A DNA stretch of 64,000 nucleotides from Ignavibacteriales bacterium (GCA_020061355.1 JAGUYK010000012.1:39399-103398), one strand, 5' to 3'; numbered from the stretch's first letter, positions 1 to 10,174 are shown. The notes: generated from the sequence alone by a model not told the origin. Translations and numbers: made by a program.

Positions 1-542
1 TACAGACTTTGAAATAAGCGGTTGTCGGATATTTTTTGAAAATGATGAAGAAGGTTTTCGTGTTCGTTCAAGATACTCTGATTCAATTTTTCCATTGTGG
101 GAGCCGTGAGAACCATTAATAACTGGTTTCTCGCCCATAAATTATATTTATTGATAACAGAAATTGAATCTGAATTAATTAATTCTTTTACATCAGAGCT
201 CAACATCCCGTTAATATACTTACCAACCTCCGATTCAGAATTCAGAGGTGCGATTAAAATAATATTTTTTCTATTACGGTACTTTTCAAGCTCAACAATA
301 TTCTTACGAGTTAAAAGGAATAAATTTTCGGGTTGAGGAGTATAAATAATTTTCCCAAATACAGTAAGCAAAGAGTTTTCGAGTTGGTAAAACTCAGTTG
401 AATCTGCAAATACAATTATTTCGTCTTCCTGTCCGGTTGCCGGTTTTTGAGCTTGATCGCAAGCAATAAATATAATTCCTGATGAAAAAGTGAGAAGGAT
501 TGGGAGAAGTGCATAATTGAAAATTGTTTTAGCTTTTTTCAT
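1..542 (-). CDS. DUF4837-like lipoprotein, partial (C-terminus outside window)
   Basis: An open frame runs from an ATG at 542 leftwards to the window edge without a stop, giving about 180 residues of a truncated protein. It starts with a basic N-terminus and a hydrophobic stretch ending in FIAC, a plausible lipobox with Cys28 as the lipidated residue. The segment after it (DEIIVFADSTEFYQ, later TPQPENLFLLTR and NIILIAPL) resembles DUF4837, a lipoprotein family of Bacteroidota and relatives with no assigned function. It follows the kinase-like gene at 594-1262 on the same strand after about 50 bp, so it may be the last member of the tilS-hpt-ftsH cluster. The open frame is seen directly; the family call is from recall of motif style. 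Confidence 0.7.
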   Translation of the reverse strand, partial: MKKAKTIFNYALLPILLTFSSGIIFIACDQAQKPATGQEDEIIVFADSTEFYQLENSLLTVFGKIIYTPQPENLFLLTRKNIVELEKYRNRKNIILIAPLNSESEVGKYINGMLSSDVKELINSDSISVINKYNLWARNQLLMVLTAPTMEKLNQSILNEHENLLHHFQKISDNRLFQSL

Positions 543-593
543 AGTTTCTTCAATTTTCCTGTTTATACTTTGCTAATTATTTGTTTGTTTCAT

Positions 594-1262
594 TCAATTT
601 GGAACATTCGGAAGAACAAGAGATAAATCTGGAAGCAGCAAGGCGTATAAAATCCACATTGTTACACTAATGGAAACCGGTATAGTTAAATTATCATCCG
701 CCCATCCTGTTGATATATTTTCTGCAATAGCGCCAACTGCGACGGCAATAATACCTATCAAAAACTCTGTAATATTTCCTTCAATTTTAGGAGTAAATAA
801 TATTACAATACATGAAAAAATAAAGAAGGCAATGGTTCCTTCAAGACTTTTAAGAAGAAATTGCGTCTGGCCAAATTTTCGTCCGATTAATGCGGCAGCA
901 ATATCACCAATAATTAGTACAGCGAAACCAGTAACTGCAAAAACTTTAGGAAAGAAGGCAATAACAATAACCGCAGAGATTAGAACATAAGTTGCACCAT
1001 TTAAGTTTTTTCTTTTTTCATCTTTTTCATGACGGCGGAGCATAAATCCGAAAATTTTATAAAAAATATTGCTGAAAGGTTTAATGTAGTATCTGCTTAA
1101 ATCCAGTATTAAGGAAAGCAGAGCAAGAGGAATAAGAATTGAGAGAGCAACTTCACGGGTAATAAAATAATAAACTATTGGAATAGAAAGCGAACAAAGA
1201 TGAATTGCTTTTCTTAATACCTCACTCTGGTAATCTATAGTTGCGCGATCAGTTGCTACCAT
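594..1262 (-). CDS. CTP-dependent polyprenol/diacylglycerol kinase-like membrane protein
   Basis: This 222-residue, largely hydrophobic protein with about six to seven membrane segments fits the dolichol/phytol/diacylglycerol kinase (SEC59/VTE5-like) family. That family phosphorylates an isoprenoid alcohol or diacylglycerol with CTP in the membrane. Visible family marks are RKAIH (17-21), LNGATYVL (87-94), the [13 protein letters not shown] segment (119-131) and KSLEGT (138-143). Its start overlaps the 3' end of ftsH by 14 bp, so the two are probably translationally coupled. The substrate cannot be read from sequence: undecaprenol, a diacylglycerol or another prenol are all possible. Confidence 0.75.
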   Translation of the reverse strand: MVATDRATIDYQSEVLRKAIHLCSLSIPIVYYFITREVALSILIPLALLSLILDLSRYYIKPFSNIFYKIFGFMLRRHEKDEKRKNLNGATYVLISAVIVIAFFPKVFAVTGFAVLIIGDIAAALIGRKFGQTQFLLKSLEGTIAFFIFSCIVILFTPKIEGNITEFLIGIIAVAVGAIAENISTGWADDNLTIPVSISVTMWILYALLLPDLSLVLPNVPN

Positions 1263-3351
1263 CAGTCTTTTCAGCGGGCTTATCGGATCCTCTTTTCTGT
1301 TTCTCTTCCAGTAATGCTTTTACATGATCTGGAATTTCTTTTTGTAGAGTATCTTTGGAATTATCTGTGCCATTTCTCTTAATTGGCGGTAGCTCCTCTC
1401 CGCGCATAATTTTTTCAATCTCTTCAGAATCAAGAATTTCACGTTCTAATAATTCTTTAGAAAGTTTATGAAGTAAATCAACATTTTCAGAGAGAATTTT
1501 TTCAGCACGCTCCATTCCGCTCATTATTATTCTCTTAAGTTCCGAATCAATGTCCTGTGCGGTTTGTTCGCTATAGTCCTTATGTTTTGTAATTTCACGT
1601 CCTAAGAATATCTCTTCTTCTTTTGCTCCATATGCAATAGGACCAAGTTTTTCACTCATTCCCCATTCGCAAACCATTTTGCGGGCAATATCCGTTGATT
1701 TCTCAATATCATTTCCAGCTCCGGTAGTAAACCGGTTAAATATCAATTTTTCAGCTGCACGTCCGCCAAGTGCATAAGTTATCATCGCTTCAAGATAATT
1801 TTTAGAGTACGTATGTTTTTCATCGACCGGTAAATAGGTCGTTACGCCAAGTGCGCGTCCTCTTGGTATTATTGTTACTTTATGAACCGGATCGGCTTCA
1901 GGAACCATTTTGGCAACAAGAACATGTCCAATTTCATGATAGGCTGTAATCTTCTTTTCATCTTCTGAAATTATCATACTCTTACGTTCCATTCCCATCA
2001 TCACTTTATCTTTTGCCTCTTCAAAATCCTCCATTGCCACTTTCTTTTTATTTTTCCGGGCAGCAAGTAAAGCTGCTTCGTTTACAAGATTTGCGATATC
2101 AGCTCCTGCAAGTCCGGGAGTACCTTTAGCCAGTGTTTCAAGTTCTACATCAACATCGAGTGGAATTTTTCTTGTATGAACCTTAAATATCCCTTCTCTG
2201 CCTTTAACATCAGGTCTATCTACTACTACCTGTCTATCAAATCTTCCCGGTCTTAATAAAGCCGGATCAAGAACATCGGGACGGTTTGTAGCAGCGATAA
2301 TTATTACCCCGCTGTTTTGCTCGAAGCCATCCATCTCAACTAACAACTGATTCAATGTCTGCTCGCGTTCATCATGTCCGCCGCCAAGACCCGCGCCCCT
2401 ATGTCGTCCTACAGCATCAATTTCATCAATAAAAACGATACATGGAGCGTTTCGCTTTCCCTGTTCAAATAAATCTCTTACACGGCTGGCGCCAACACCA
2501 ACAAACATTTCAACGAAATCAGCACCTGAAATTGAAAAGAATGGAACACCGGCTTCGCCGGCAACTGCTCTTGCTAATAGAGTTTTTCCAGTACCGGGAG
2601 GTCCCAGCAGCAACACTCCTCGCGGAATTTTACCGCCAAGTTTTTGAAACTTCGTCGGTTCTTTTAAGAATTCAATAATTTCTTCGAGTTCTAATTTGGC
2701 TTCATCAGCACCGGCAACATCTTTGAAGGTAACTTTGATAGCAGATTCAGAAATCAATTTCGCTTTACTTTTACCAAAATTGAAGATACCCCGTGTACCG
2801 CCGGCACCGCCCTGCATCCTACGGAAAATGAGTATCCATACAGCGAAAAGAATTACCCATGGAAGGAATCCGAGAAGAACTGTCATCCACTCATTTGATT
2901 CTTTTACAAATGTATATTTGATCTCTTTGGCTTTCCATGATTTAATATTTTCTTCGATGATTGATTGATCAAACGTAACGGTAAAATCTTTTACGCTAAC
3001 ATCTGCACCACGGATCGATACAATCTGTTTTTCGATTAATTGACCTTCGAGACGATAATCGTTGATATCGGATTTAACAACTCTAACTTCTTTTATTTTA
3101 TCAGCTTCAAGAAATTTTTCGTAGATATCAAATGTAACATCAACAACACCAGTTGTACCGGACCGCATAAACTGCATGATAATGACCGCGGCAATGATCA
3201 CAGCGCCCCAGCTGAAAACTGTACGGATTATTTTCGACCAATCGAAATCACCATCCGGTTTTAGAGGACCACCTCCAAAGGGTTTTTTCGGCTTGTTCTG
3301 ATTAGGTTTTTCAGAATCAGCCATAAATAATTTTTCAAATCTATTTAACAT
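1249..3351 (-). CDS. ftsH: ATP-dependent zinc metalloprotease FtsH
   Basis: FtsH is a membrane-anchored AAA+ protease that extracts and degrades membrane and short-lived cytosolic proteins. The 700-residue protein has an N-terminal membrane segment (about 44-62), a periplasmic domain, a second membrane segment (about 157-176), Walker A GPPGTGKT (250-257), Walker B IVFIDEID (305-312), the second region of homology with [17 protein letters not shown], and the zinc site HEIGH (472-476). A further acidic ligand is likely in [12 protein letters not shown]. Gene order tilS-hpt-ftsH is a widely conserved bacterial arrangement and supports the call. The first ATG is kept, although its GGAG lies rather far upstream; a second ATG at residue 10 is an alternative start. 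Confidence 0.98.
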   Translation of the reverse strand: MLNRFEKLFMADSEKPNQNKPKKPFGGGPLKPDGDFDWSKIIRTVFSWGAVIIAAVIIMQFMRSGTTGVVDVTFDIYEKFLEADKIKEVRVVKSDINDYRLEGQLIEKQIVSIRGADVSVKDFTVTFDQSIIEENIKSWKAKEIKYTFVKESNEWMTVLLGFLPWVILFAVWILIFRRMQGGAGGTRGIFNFGKSKAKLISESAIKVTFKDVAGADEAKLELEEIIEFLKEPTKFQKLGGKIPRGVLLLGPPGTGKTLLARAVAGEAGVPFFSISGADFVEMFVGVGASRVRDLFEQGKRNAPCIVFIDEIDAVGRHRGAGLGGGHDEREQTLNQLLVEMDGFEQNSGVIIIAATNRPDVLDPALLRPGRFDRQVVVDRPDVKGREGIFKVHTRKIPLDVDVELETLAKGTPGLAGADIANLVNEAALLAARKNKKKVAMEDFEEAKDKVMMGMERKSMIISEDEKKITAYHEIGHVLVAKMVPEADPVHKVTIIPRGRALGVTTYLPVDEKHTYSKNYLEAMITYALGGRAAEKLIFNRFTTGAGNDIEKSTDIARKMVCEWGMSEKLGPIAYGAKEEEIFLGREITKHKDYSEQTAQDIDSELKRIIMSGMERAEKILSENVDLLHKLSKELLEREILDSEEIEKIMRGEELPPIKRNGTDNSKDTLQKEIPDHVKALLEEKQKRGSDKPAEKTDGSN

Positions 3352-3369
3352 ATTATTCTTAATTCTCCA

Positions 3370-3924
3370 TTATTCACTTAAAACGTAGATAGAGCTTAGA
3401 TTTCTGTACTTTTGAGCGTAATCTAAACCGTATCCAATGACAAATTTATTAGGAATTTGGAAGCCAATATAATCAATTTTGACCTCATATTTTAAACTCT
3501 CAGGTTTTAGCAGCAGTGTAACCACCTTAACACTTGCCGGATTATGTGCTAAAATCATCTCGCTGACATATTTTATTGAAAGACCTGAATCCACTATATC
3601 TTCAACAATTATCAAATGCCGGTCGGTAATATCCGCATTAAGGTCCTTAACTAGCTTTACCCTGCCCGATGAAATTTTTTCGTCGCCATAACTCGATAGC
3701 TTAAAGAAATCGATCTCACAGTTTATATTTATATTTTTCATCAAGTCGGACATAAACATAAACGAACCGTTAAGTATCCCGATGAAAATCGGAAGCTTGG
3801 TTTTGTATTCTTCAGAAATTTCCTTACCTAATTCTTCAATTCTTTTTTGAATTGTTTCTTGAGATAACATCGGGACAAATTTTTCGGTTCCGACCAGAAT
3901 TTCATCTTTATTTTCTGATTTCAT
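3370..3924 (-). CDS. hpt: Hypoxanthine phosphoribosyltransferase
   Basis: This purine-salvage enzyme transfers the phosphoribosyl group of PRPP to hypoxanthine or guanine to make IMP or GMP. The PRPP loop VEDIVDSG is clear (107-114 counted from the chosen start), as is the GILNGSFMFMSDL segment that contacts pyrophosphate. The length of 184 residues is normal. An upstream GTG at 3933 is in frame, but the ATG at 3924 overlaps the tilS stop as ATGA, the usual signature of translational coupling, so I take that start. It lies between tilS and ftsH, its common neighbours. Confidence 0.96.
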   Translation of the reverse strand: MKSENKDEILVGTEKFVPMLSQETIQKRIEELGKEISEEYKTKLPIFIGILNGSFMFMSDLMKNININCEIDFFKLSSYGDEKISSGRVKLVKDLNADITDRHLIIVEDIVDSGLSIKYVSEMILAHNPASVKVVTLLLKPESLKYEVKIDYIGFQIPNKFVIGYGLDYAQKYRNLSSIYVLSE

Positions 3925-5282
3925 TTTACCCACAATTTATAAATTTCTTTTGTAGTTGACTTTAGTCTGTAACGATTGTCAATTCTTAAACCGACAACCC
4001 ACACAATATTGTTCCGGTTTGTAAGCACAAGTTGATTTTTTCTATCGGATGAAGGTATTTTGATATCAGTTAAGAAATCAGATACCTTTTTAAAATTGGA
4101 CATCCCGAGCGGAACAAACTTATCGCCGTTTTTCCACCTGCGTAATATAAATATCCCGTTCAACTTATCAGCATCAATAAATTCGATATTACCATTCGGA
4201 TTATACTTTACTTTCATTCTATCTGACTTTTGAATTGAAACCGATTTATTAATGAATTTTACAGTCTCCCCCACATTCAGATGAACGATCTGCTCAGTAT
4301 CAGTTTTTTTTATTTCTATTTGTATAAAGTCTGATTCTCTAATCGCAATTAAATTCGAATTTAATTGTACCGATTTTCCTTTCTGCAGTTTGAATAATTT
4401 ATTCAACTTCATGAAATCACTATACTCAAAATCGTATCTAAAATGCTTTCTTAATAAATTCTTTAATAACTCCCCTATCAATCCGACATCATTTGACATA
4501 AAAAAGTCATTTTGGATTTGTAACCGGTCATTATAAACTTTAATAAACTTTTTAAGTTTGTTTTTTCGATATATATTAAGCAAAGGGACTGTACTTTCCA
4601 GAATTTTTGAAGAACGAAATACTGCCTCATCAAGTGACGGATTAATCTTATCCTTAAGTAAAGGAATTATTTTATTCCTCAAAAAATTTCGTTTGAAATC
4701 AGATTTAAGATTGGATGAATCTGTTATATAATGGATCTTATATTTATCCAGATATTCTACTATCTCTTTTTTTGTAAGGGATAAAAACGGACGGATAATA
4801 TTTTCTCTCCTGACCGGGATACCCGAAATCCCTGACAATCCAGTTCCAGATAGAATATTGAGCAAAACAGTTTCCGTATTATCGCTCTGGTTATGTGCCG
4901 TTACAATTTTGTCACATTTTAGTTCTTTAGATACTGTCGTTAAATTTTCATAGCGAAGTTTACGCGCAGCCTCTTCAATAGAAATTTTATACTGCTCAGC
5001 ATAATTCTTCACATCAATTTTTTTTGTCATAAACCGGATATCAAGCTGATCACAAAAACGTCTTGAAAATAATTGATCACGATCCGCTTCTTTCCCACGT
5101 AATCCGTGGTTAAAATGGATTGCAGAAATTTCAATTTTATATTTCCTGGCATACTTTGATAAAAAGTGGAGAGCAAACACAGAATCCGGTCCGCCGCTGA
5201 AGGCAATCAATAACTTATCGCCATGTTCGAGCAGATTATACTGCGAAATAAATTCGATTACTTTTTGTTCCATTTTTTTCAT
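3921..5282 (-). CDS. tilS: tRNA(Ile)-lysidine synthase
   Basis: TilS attaches lysine to C34 of the CAU-anticodon tRNA-Ile, changing both its codon and its charging identity. The N-terminal PP-loop ATPase motif SGGPDS is at residues 29-34, followed by HFNHGLRG and the TAHNQSDNTETVLLNILSGTG stretch typical of the family. The 453-residue length includes a C-terminal TilS domain (RRWKNGDKFVPLGM near residue 381). It is first in the tilS-hpt-ftsH unit and overlaps hpt by 4 bp. The only tRNA in the window also has a CAT anticodon, but looks like elongator Met rather than the TilS substrate. Confidence 0.96.
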   Translation of the reverse strand: MKKMEQKVIEFISQYNLLEHGDKLLIAFSGGPDSVFALHFLSKYARKYKIEISAIHFNHGLRGKEADRDQLFSRRFCDQLDIRFMTKKIDVKNYAEQYKISIEEAARKLRYENLTTVSKELKCDKIVTAHNQSDNTETVLLNILSGTGLSGISGIPVRRENIIRPFLSLTKKEIVEYLDKYKIHYITDSSNLKSDFKRNFLRNKIIPLLKDKINPSLDEAVFRSSKILESTVPLLNIYRKNKLKKFIKVYNDRLQIQNDFFMSNDVGLIGELLKNLLRKHFRYDFEYSDFMKLNKLFKLQKGKSVQLNSNLIAIRESDFIQIEIKKTDTEQIVHLNVGETVKFINKSVSIQKSDRMKVKYNPNGNIEFIDADKLNGIFILRRWKNGDKFVPLGMSNFKKVSDFLTDIKIPSSDRKNQLVLTNRNNIVWVVGLRIDNRYRLKSTTKEIYKLWVK

Positions 5283-5296
5283 TTCAAAAACATTTC

Positions 5297-6385
5297 CTAA
5301 CGCCTTTCAAGACGAATCAGCAGATCTTCACCTACTTTATCATAATCTTTGATACTATATTTCAACGCTTTTGGTAATGATTTTATCCGTACTCCATCAG
5401 TTAACGAAATACCGCTCCCGAGAATTTTGGGACCGATAAAAATCAATACTTCATCTTCGAGCTTATTATAAATAAAATTCGAAAAAACCTTACCGCCGCC
5501 TTCAACCAGAAGAGAAGAAATTTGTCTCTCTCCCAATTTCTTTAGCACTACTGACAGATCAAGATTTCCATTCTTTCTAACCGGCGCGAATACAAAATCG
5601 GCACCAAGCGACTTTAATTTCACTACTTTCTTTTTATCACGGTTTTTCTTTGCTGTAACGATTACAAGGTTCCTGTCATAGTTTTTCCTTACAAGGTCGG
5701 ATTGCGGACTAAGCTTCAAATCGGAATCAAGTACAATTCTTTTGGGATTCCTGCCTTCAACAAGTCTAACTGTGAGGTGCGGGTTGTCAATCTTAACTGT
5801 ATTATAACCGACCAGAACAGCATCATATTCACTTCGTAATTCATGACTCATACTTCTGGTTTCAACAGAAGTAATCCATTTTGAGTTTCCGTTTGCATCT
5901 GCAATTTTACCGTCGATTGTAGTTGACATTTTTAATGTTATATATGGAATTGCAGAAACGCAATGCTTGAAATAAAACCTGTTGAGCTCATAACAATCTT
6001 TTTCAAGAATACCGGATAATATTTCTATTCCTGCTTTCTTAAACTTTGAAATCGAACTTCCGCCGCAGCTGGGATTTGGATTAATAATGCCGACAACAAT
6101 CTTCTTGATTTTCGATTGAATTATTGTTTCTACACAATTCGGATCTTTCGATGAAAGAACACAAGGTTCAAGATTGGTATAAAGGGTAGCTCCTTCAGTA
6201 TTCTCTTTAGTTCCCTTAATAGCTATAATTTCAGGGCTCTCTTCATTAGGTGAGTTGCGATAAGCCGCTCCGATTATTTTATCATTCTTTACAAGAATGG
6301 CGCCGACCAATGGTTGCGGGCTTGCTTTTCCTTTCCCCTTTTTTGCGAGTTCTATCGCAATCTGTATGTATGATTCATCCAGCAA
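5297..6385 (-). CDS. ribD: RibD-like riboflavin biosynthesis protein with altered deaminase zinc site
   Basis: RibD normally has an N-terminal zinc deaminase (acting on the diaminopyrimidine formed by RibA) and a C-terminal reductase (5-amino-6-ribosylamino-uracil phosphate step). Length (362) and the C-terminal domain (TTIDGKIADANGNSKWITS, LLVEGGGKVFSNF) fit. In the deaminase half the canonical HAE zinc/proton-shuttle motif reads S50-P51-E52, so the zinc-binding His is missing while the shuttle Glu is kept. The two Cys ligands remain at C75 and C84 with canonical spacing, but the CSHxGRTPPC context is CVLSSKDPNC. The reductase half looks intact. By analogy with plant PyrR, the protein may be a reductase with an inactive deaminase domain. 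Its start overlaps the end of greA by 11 bp. Confidence 0.85.
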   Translation of the reverse strand: MLDESYIQIAIELAKKGKGKASPQPLVGAILVKNDKIIGAAYRNSPNEESPEIIAIKGTKENTEGATLYTNLEPCVLSSKDPNCVETIIQSKIKKIVVGIINPNPSCGGSSISKFKKAGIEILSGILEKDCYELNRFYFKHCVSAIPYITLKMSTTIDGKIADANGNSKWITSVETRSMSHELRSEYDAVLVGYNTVKIDNPHLTVRLVEGRNPKRIVLDSDLKLSPQSDLVRKNYDRNLVIVTAKKNRDKKKVVKLKSLGADFVFAPVRKNGNLDLSVVLKKLGERQISSLLVEGGGKVFSNFIYNKLEDEVLIFIGPKILGSGISLTDGVRIKSLPKALKYSIKDYDKVGEDLLIRLERR

Positions 6386-6857
6386 TTTGTTCTATTTTAA
6401 TTACTTCAAAATTTATTGTACCCGCCGGTACCTTTGCCTGCACTTTCTGTCCGGCTTTTGTACCCATTAAAGCCTGACCGACCGGAGATGAGATCGATAT
6501 TTTTCCTTTTTCAAGATCGGCTTCTTCATTGGATACAAGAGTATATTTGTATGTTTTTGAGTTATTCAGGTTTTTTACAGTGAGTGTAGAAAGAATATGA
6601 GCCTGATCCTTGGGCATGTTAGAGGTATCAATAACTCGTGCTCGGGAAAGTAGGTCTTCGAGCTTGCTGATTTTCAACTCAAATAGTCCCTGTTCTTCTT
6701 TCGCTGCATCATATTCGGCATTTTCAGACAGATCTCCGTGAGAGCGGGCTTCTGCAATCCTTTCCGCCATTCCTTTTCTACCATTGGTTTTTAAATCAGT
6801 TAGTTCCTTTTCCATTTCTCGAATTCGTTCTTTACTTAGATATACAAAATTTGTCAC
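6375..6857 (-). CDS. greA: Transcription elongation factor GreA
   Basis: GreA rescues backtracked RNA polymerase by stimulating transcript cleavage. The N-terminal coiled coil (LSKERIREMEKELTDLK through AEARSHGDLSENAEYDAAKE) carries the acidic tip D-x-x-E, and the C-terminal FKBP-like domain contains ISISSPVGQALMG. A longer frame opens at 6926, but that start lies inside a terminator hairpin. The GTG at 6857 is preceded by AAAGGAG at 8 nt spacing and gives a normal 160-residue protein, so I choose it. ribD follows with an 11-bp overlap. A strong hairpin-plus-T-tract just upstream suggests attenuation or separation from the AddB-like gene. Confidence 0.96.
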   Translation of the reverse strand: MTNFVYLSKERIREMEKELTDLKTNGRKGMAERIAEARSHGDLSENAEYDAAKEEQGLFELKISKLEDLLSRARVIDTSNMPKDQAHILSTLTVKNLNNSKTYKYTLVSNEEADLEKGKISISSPVGQALMGTKAGQKVQAKVPAGTINFEVIKIEQIAG

Positions 6858-6884
6858 TGATTTAACTCCTTTTACTGGTGATAT

Positions 6885-6924
6885 AAAAAAAATTGCCATC
6901 GTCCGGCAACTGCCTGACAATGGC
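6885..6924 (-). terminator. Rho-independent terminator/possible attenuator upstream of greA
   Basis: On the minus strand a 14-bp-arm inverted repeat (6895-6924; one G-T pair and one mismatch) is followed at once by a run of eight T (6892-6885). It ends only 27 bp before the greA GTG, which leaves no room for a promoter between terminator and gene. It therefore either ends transcripts of the AddB-like gene or acts as an attenuator in a greA leader. Confidence 0.85.
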
Positions 6925-7021
6925 ACTGAAAAAATAAGAAGATTATGGCTCTATTTCAACAATAGCTAATAAAAATTAGTTACTGTAATTAATTGCCATA
7001 ATTAAATGACCTTCAAAGAAA

Positions 7022-10000
7022 TTAGCCGGCTACATCCGATATTCTACAAACCGATTTGAATTGGCAATATCTGCAGACAATCTTTTCGCGGTCTTCATGC
7101 GGTGACAAACCAAACCTGCCTTCCGAGATTTGAGAGATATACTTCCTGATATACTGTAGTGTTAAATTGATTAATTGTTCAATTGTTGTTATTTCCTTAT
7201 CGCTTGATGAAACACGAAGTTTGCCAAATTCATCTGACGAATACTTAAGCGAATAAATAATCATTTCATTTGGAGAGAAAACTTTACCGTATTTTTTCTT
7301 TAAGAGTTCGGAAACTGCATATAGATATACCGGAAGTTGAAGTGAAACGCCTTCTTTCAGTTCGCGGAATGAAGGTTTCTTGCCGCTTAATTTGTAGTCA
7401 ACAACGTTAAACGAATCATTTTCTTTTGAGAGGTCAATCCTGTCGATTTTACCTTTCAGTTTTATCCCGTCAACTTTAACCGGTTCGGCATCACTTAAAA
7501 TTTCATCGGAACTTTCCTCTTTTATAGACCCAAATCGTACTTCAAAATAACCGGGCAAAAAATCGATATTGTTTTCAGATTCATATTCAATAAACCGGTT
7601 GAGAATCGATTCTTTTTCATTTCCCCCTATTCCGAATATTTTTTCTTTTTCGTAAAATGTTAATGGTGACTTAAACGGTGCTTTCGCAATCTGTTCCTGA
7701 GCGACTTCATTTATCAGTTTGCGAAGTTTCTCCAAGGAGGACTTATCATTCGAATCCAACTTTATATTGAGTTTCCTTAGTTTTGAATAAAAGTGATATA
7801 AAATATTATGAAGGATACTTCCCATTTCTATTGCTTCTATGTCTTCTGTCGGTTCTTCAATCGTATCTATTTTCAAGACCCTTTCGACAAAGAATTTGAA
7901 AGGACATTTTGCATAAGTTTCAAGCTGTGAAATTGAATACTGCCGGTTGGAAAATGACCGTAAAAAATCAGCTGACTTACTGCTTGCATAATTACTATCG
8001 GTTAATAGATGCCCCGAGAATGGTGAGCAGGCAAGCGGGTCAAGCTCTCTTAATTTCTCTATTTGAATTGCATTTTTAATTTGAGGTAGATTGAGATCCA
8101 ATTCACCACAATATTTTTCAATCTCTGATTCAATTTGTTCGATATCCGCTTTTCCAAGTTCAACTTCGATCTCTTCTTTCGAACAGATCAATTCGTTGTA
8201 ATGGTTTACAGTTAAAGATGAAATTTCAAAAAGTTCTTCAAAGTCATTTAAGAATGTTGAAACAACCGTTTCCCTGCCTCCTTCTGTCTGAGGATAGCTC
8301 AAGTATAGCTTTTTATTCCATGTCAGCAAGGATTGATAGAAAAGGTTCCGTTCTTCTGTCTGATGAGTGTAAGCCTGTTTCTTAAAAGAGGGTGAGTAAA
8401 AAATCTCGGGTGAATAACGTGTTGGTAAATCACCATCGCATAATCCTCCAATGAACAAATAATCAAACTGAAGCCCGCGAATCTCTTCTAAAGTTGTAAT
8501 CTGAACTCCGTAGTTCGATTTTTCTTTTACATTAAATCGTGCCCAGCCGCAAGCAGTCCTTATCTGTTCCATGAAAAAGCTGATCGGAAATTTTTTATCC
8601 TTTCCATGTTCTTCGGCAAGGAGATCAAATACTTCATTCAGTGTTTCAATAAATGCTGCAAACCCGCGAATGTTTTCTTCGGCATCCTGCGAAACCGAAA
8701 GAAGTTTGAAGGGTAGTTTACTCTTATAAACAAATTCAATTAACTTATCCATAAAATCCGGTATAGTGAGTTTTACTTCAAAGGGTTTTGTTAACTGTGA
8801 AATTGAATTTATATCATCAAGAGCTTTTTTAAATGCCGTCGATCTTTTACTCTTCACTTCCTCCTCTTCATCGGAATTATACTTTATATTTTCGAGTGAA
8901 TCGGTTAAAGTGGAGATCCAGTTTTCCTTCCCCGATACTATCTTAAGTTCGGATGCTAAACTGACAAGATTTGCAAAATCAATTTCGGATTTATCAATAA
9001 AACCACTGCTGAGTGCACGGAAAATATTTTTGTAATAAAAATCATTTTCTGCAATTTCCAGAAAATTTACGACCGCAGTGACCGGGTTGGAATTATCAAG
9101 TGGAATTCTATCTGATAAATTGAAAGGAAGTCCATTCTTTGTAAATATGTCGCGTATTATTGAAGTGTAATTTTGAACAAGGTTAAATACTACACATATA
9201 TTTGCCGGTTCAACATTCTCTTCACTAATTAGTTTTTTAATCTCTTTGGAAACCTGTTCAACTTCTTCTTCCCGGCTAAATGCAGGGATCTTTATAATTC
9301 GATCAGTATAATCAAGTTTTTTATTTTTCTCTGCGATCAAAAAGAGTTTATCACGAACGGATTGACGGAATTTAGTGAGCCGTTCTTCTGATATATCTTT
9401 AATAATATTGAATCCGAGTTCACCAAATTTATCAAAGCACTTATCGAGATGGGAAAAAATAAATTCATTTTTCCTGTTATAATCGAAATTGAGAAATAAG
9501 CTGGTGTTCTTAATATCCGCCATTCTGTTTAAAATGGTTTGTTCCGGGATAGTAAATTCATCAAAACCATTAACAATGATTAGATCGGAATCGGGATAAA
9601 TTTTATTGAAGCACTCATAGAATTGAATATCTGTTAAACTATTAAGCCCCTTATATACGTCTCCGATTTCAAACGCATTCAACTTCAGACATTTCAACAA
9701 ATATTTTTCGTAAATGTTAGCGATATCCAGAGCTTTCAATTTTTCTGATTTATCTAATTTCTCCGCCTCTTTTCTTAAGGAGTCCGGTGTAATTCCGTGA
9801 CGCTTATATTCAGAGATAATATTTTTAATCCTGTCCAAAGTACCAAATGGTATTTCTTTTTTGTAGAGGGAGAGATACTCTAACTTTAATTCTGATGCAC
9901 TCCGCTTTATAAAGACAGTTGCCGCAGCTTCGCTTAATTGCCGAAAGGGTTTAATTATACCCAGCAATTTTGACGAAAGAGTACCAAGAGTTTCAACATG

Positions 10001-10174
10001 TATCCCCTGCGTCGATTTCTTTGGCATCAACGAGATTATTTCTTTTTTAAGTGTCCGCGACTTACGATTCGTTGGTACTATCAACAACAACTCATCAATC
10101 CGATTCGATTCAATTTTTGAATTGATAAGCAAATCGAGATCAACTTTATCGATTTTTAATTTACTTAGTATCAT
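7022..10174 (-). CDS. AddB-like helicase-nuclease subunit with PD-(D/E)XK nuclease and Fe-S cluster motif
   Basis: This 1050-residue protein resembles AddB, the subunit that pairs with AddA to process double-strand breaks for recombination. The N-terminal part (LLLIVPTNRKSRTLKKE) matches the UvrD-like fold without a Walker A GKT, so it is probably not an active motor. The C-terminal nuclease shows GSILHNILYHFYSKL, GKIDRID and VVDYK. A Cys in YAKCPFKFFVERVLKI plus C-x2-C-x5-C near the end match the four-Cys iron-sulphur staple of AddB. No AddA gene is in the window. It overlaps the CYTH gene by 14 bp, so they are co-transcribed. The function is an inference from domain architecture. Confidence 0.82.
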   Translation of the reverse strand: MILSKLKIDKVDLDLLINSKIESNRIDELLLIVPTNRKSRTLKKEIISLMPKKSTQGIHVETLGTLSSKLLGIIKPFRQLSEAAATVFIKRSASELKLEYLSLYKKEIPFGTLDRIKNIISEYKRHGITPDSLRKEAEKLDKSEKLKALDIANIYEKYLLKCLKLNAFEIGDVYKGLNSLTDIQFYECFNKIYPDSDLIIVNGFDEFTIPEQTILNRMADIKNTSLFLNFDYNRKNEFIFSHLDKCFDKFGELGFNIIKDISEERLTKFRQSVRDKLFLIAEKNKKLDYTDRIIKIPAFSREEEVEQVSKEIKKLISEENVEPANICVVFNLVQNYTSIIRDIFTKNGLPFNLSDRIPLDNSNPVTAVVNFLEIAENDFYYKNIFRALSSGFIDKSEIDFANLVSLASELKIVSGKENWISTLTDSLENIKYNSDEEEEVKSKRSTAFKKALDDINSISQLTKPFEVKLTIPDFMDKLIEFVYKSKLPFKLLSVSQDAEENIRGFAAFIETLNEVFDLLAEEHGKDKKFPISFFMEQIRTACGWARFNVKEKSNYGVQITTLEEIRGLQFDYLFIGGLCDGDLPTRYSPEIFYSPSFKKQAYTHQTEERNLFYQSLLTWNKKLYLSYPQTEGGRETVVSTFLNDFEELFEISSLTVNHYNELICSKEEIEVELGKADIEQIESEIEKYCGELDLNLPQIKNAIQIEKLRELDPLACSPFSGHLLTDSNYASSKSADFLRSFSNRQYSISQLETYAKCPFKFFVERVLKIDTIEEPTEDIEAIEMGSILHNILYHFYSKLRKLNIKLDSNDKSSLEKLRKLINEVAQEQIAKAPFKSPLTFYEKEKIFGIGGNEKESILNRFIEYESENNIDFLPGYFEVRFGSIKEESSDEILSDAEPVKVDGIKLKGKIDRIDLSKENDSFNVVDYKLSGKKPSFRELKEGVSLQLPVYLYAVSELLKKKYGKVFSPNEMIIYSLKYSSDEFGKLRVSSSDKEITTIEQLINLTLQYIRKYISQISEGRFGLSPHEDREKIVCRYCQFKSVCRISDVAG

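Noticed and set aside
6858-6926. N-terminal extension of GreA starting at 6926
   Set aside because: The extension is encoded by the terminator hairpin and its surroundings. A well-placed ribosome site and normal GreA length support the GTG at 6857.
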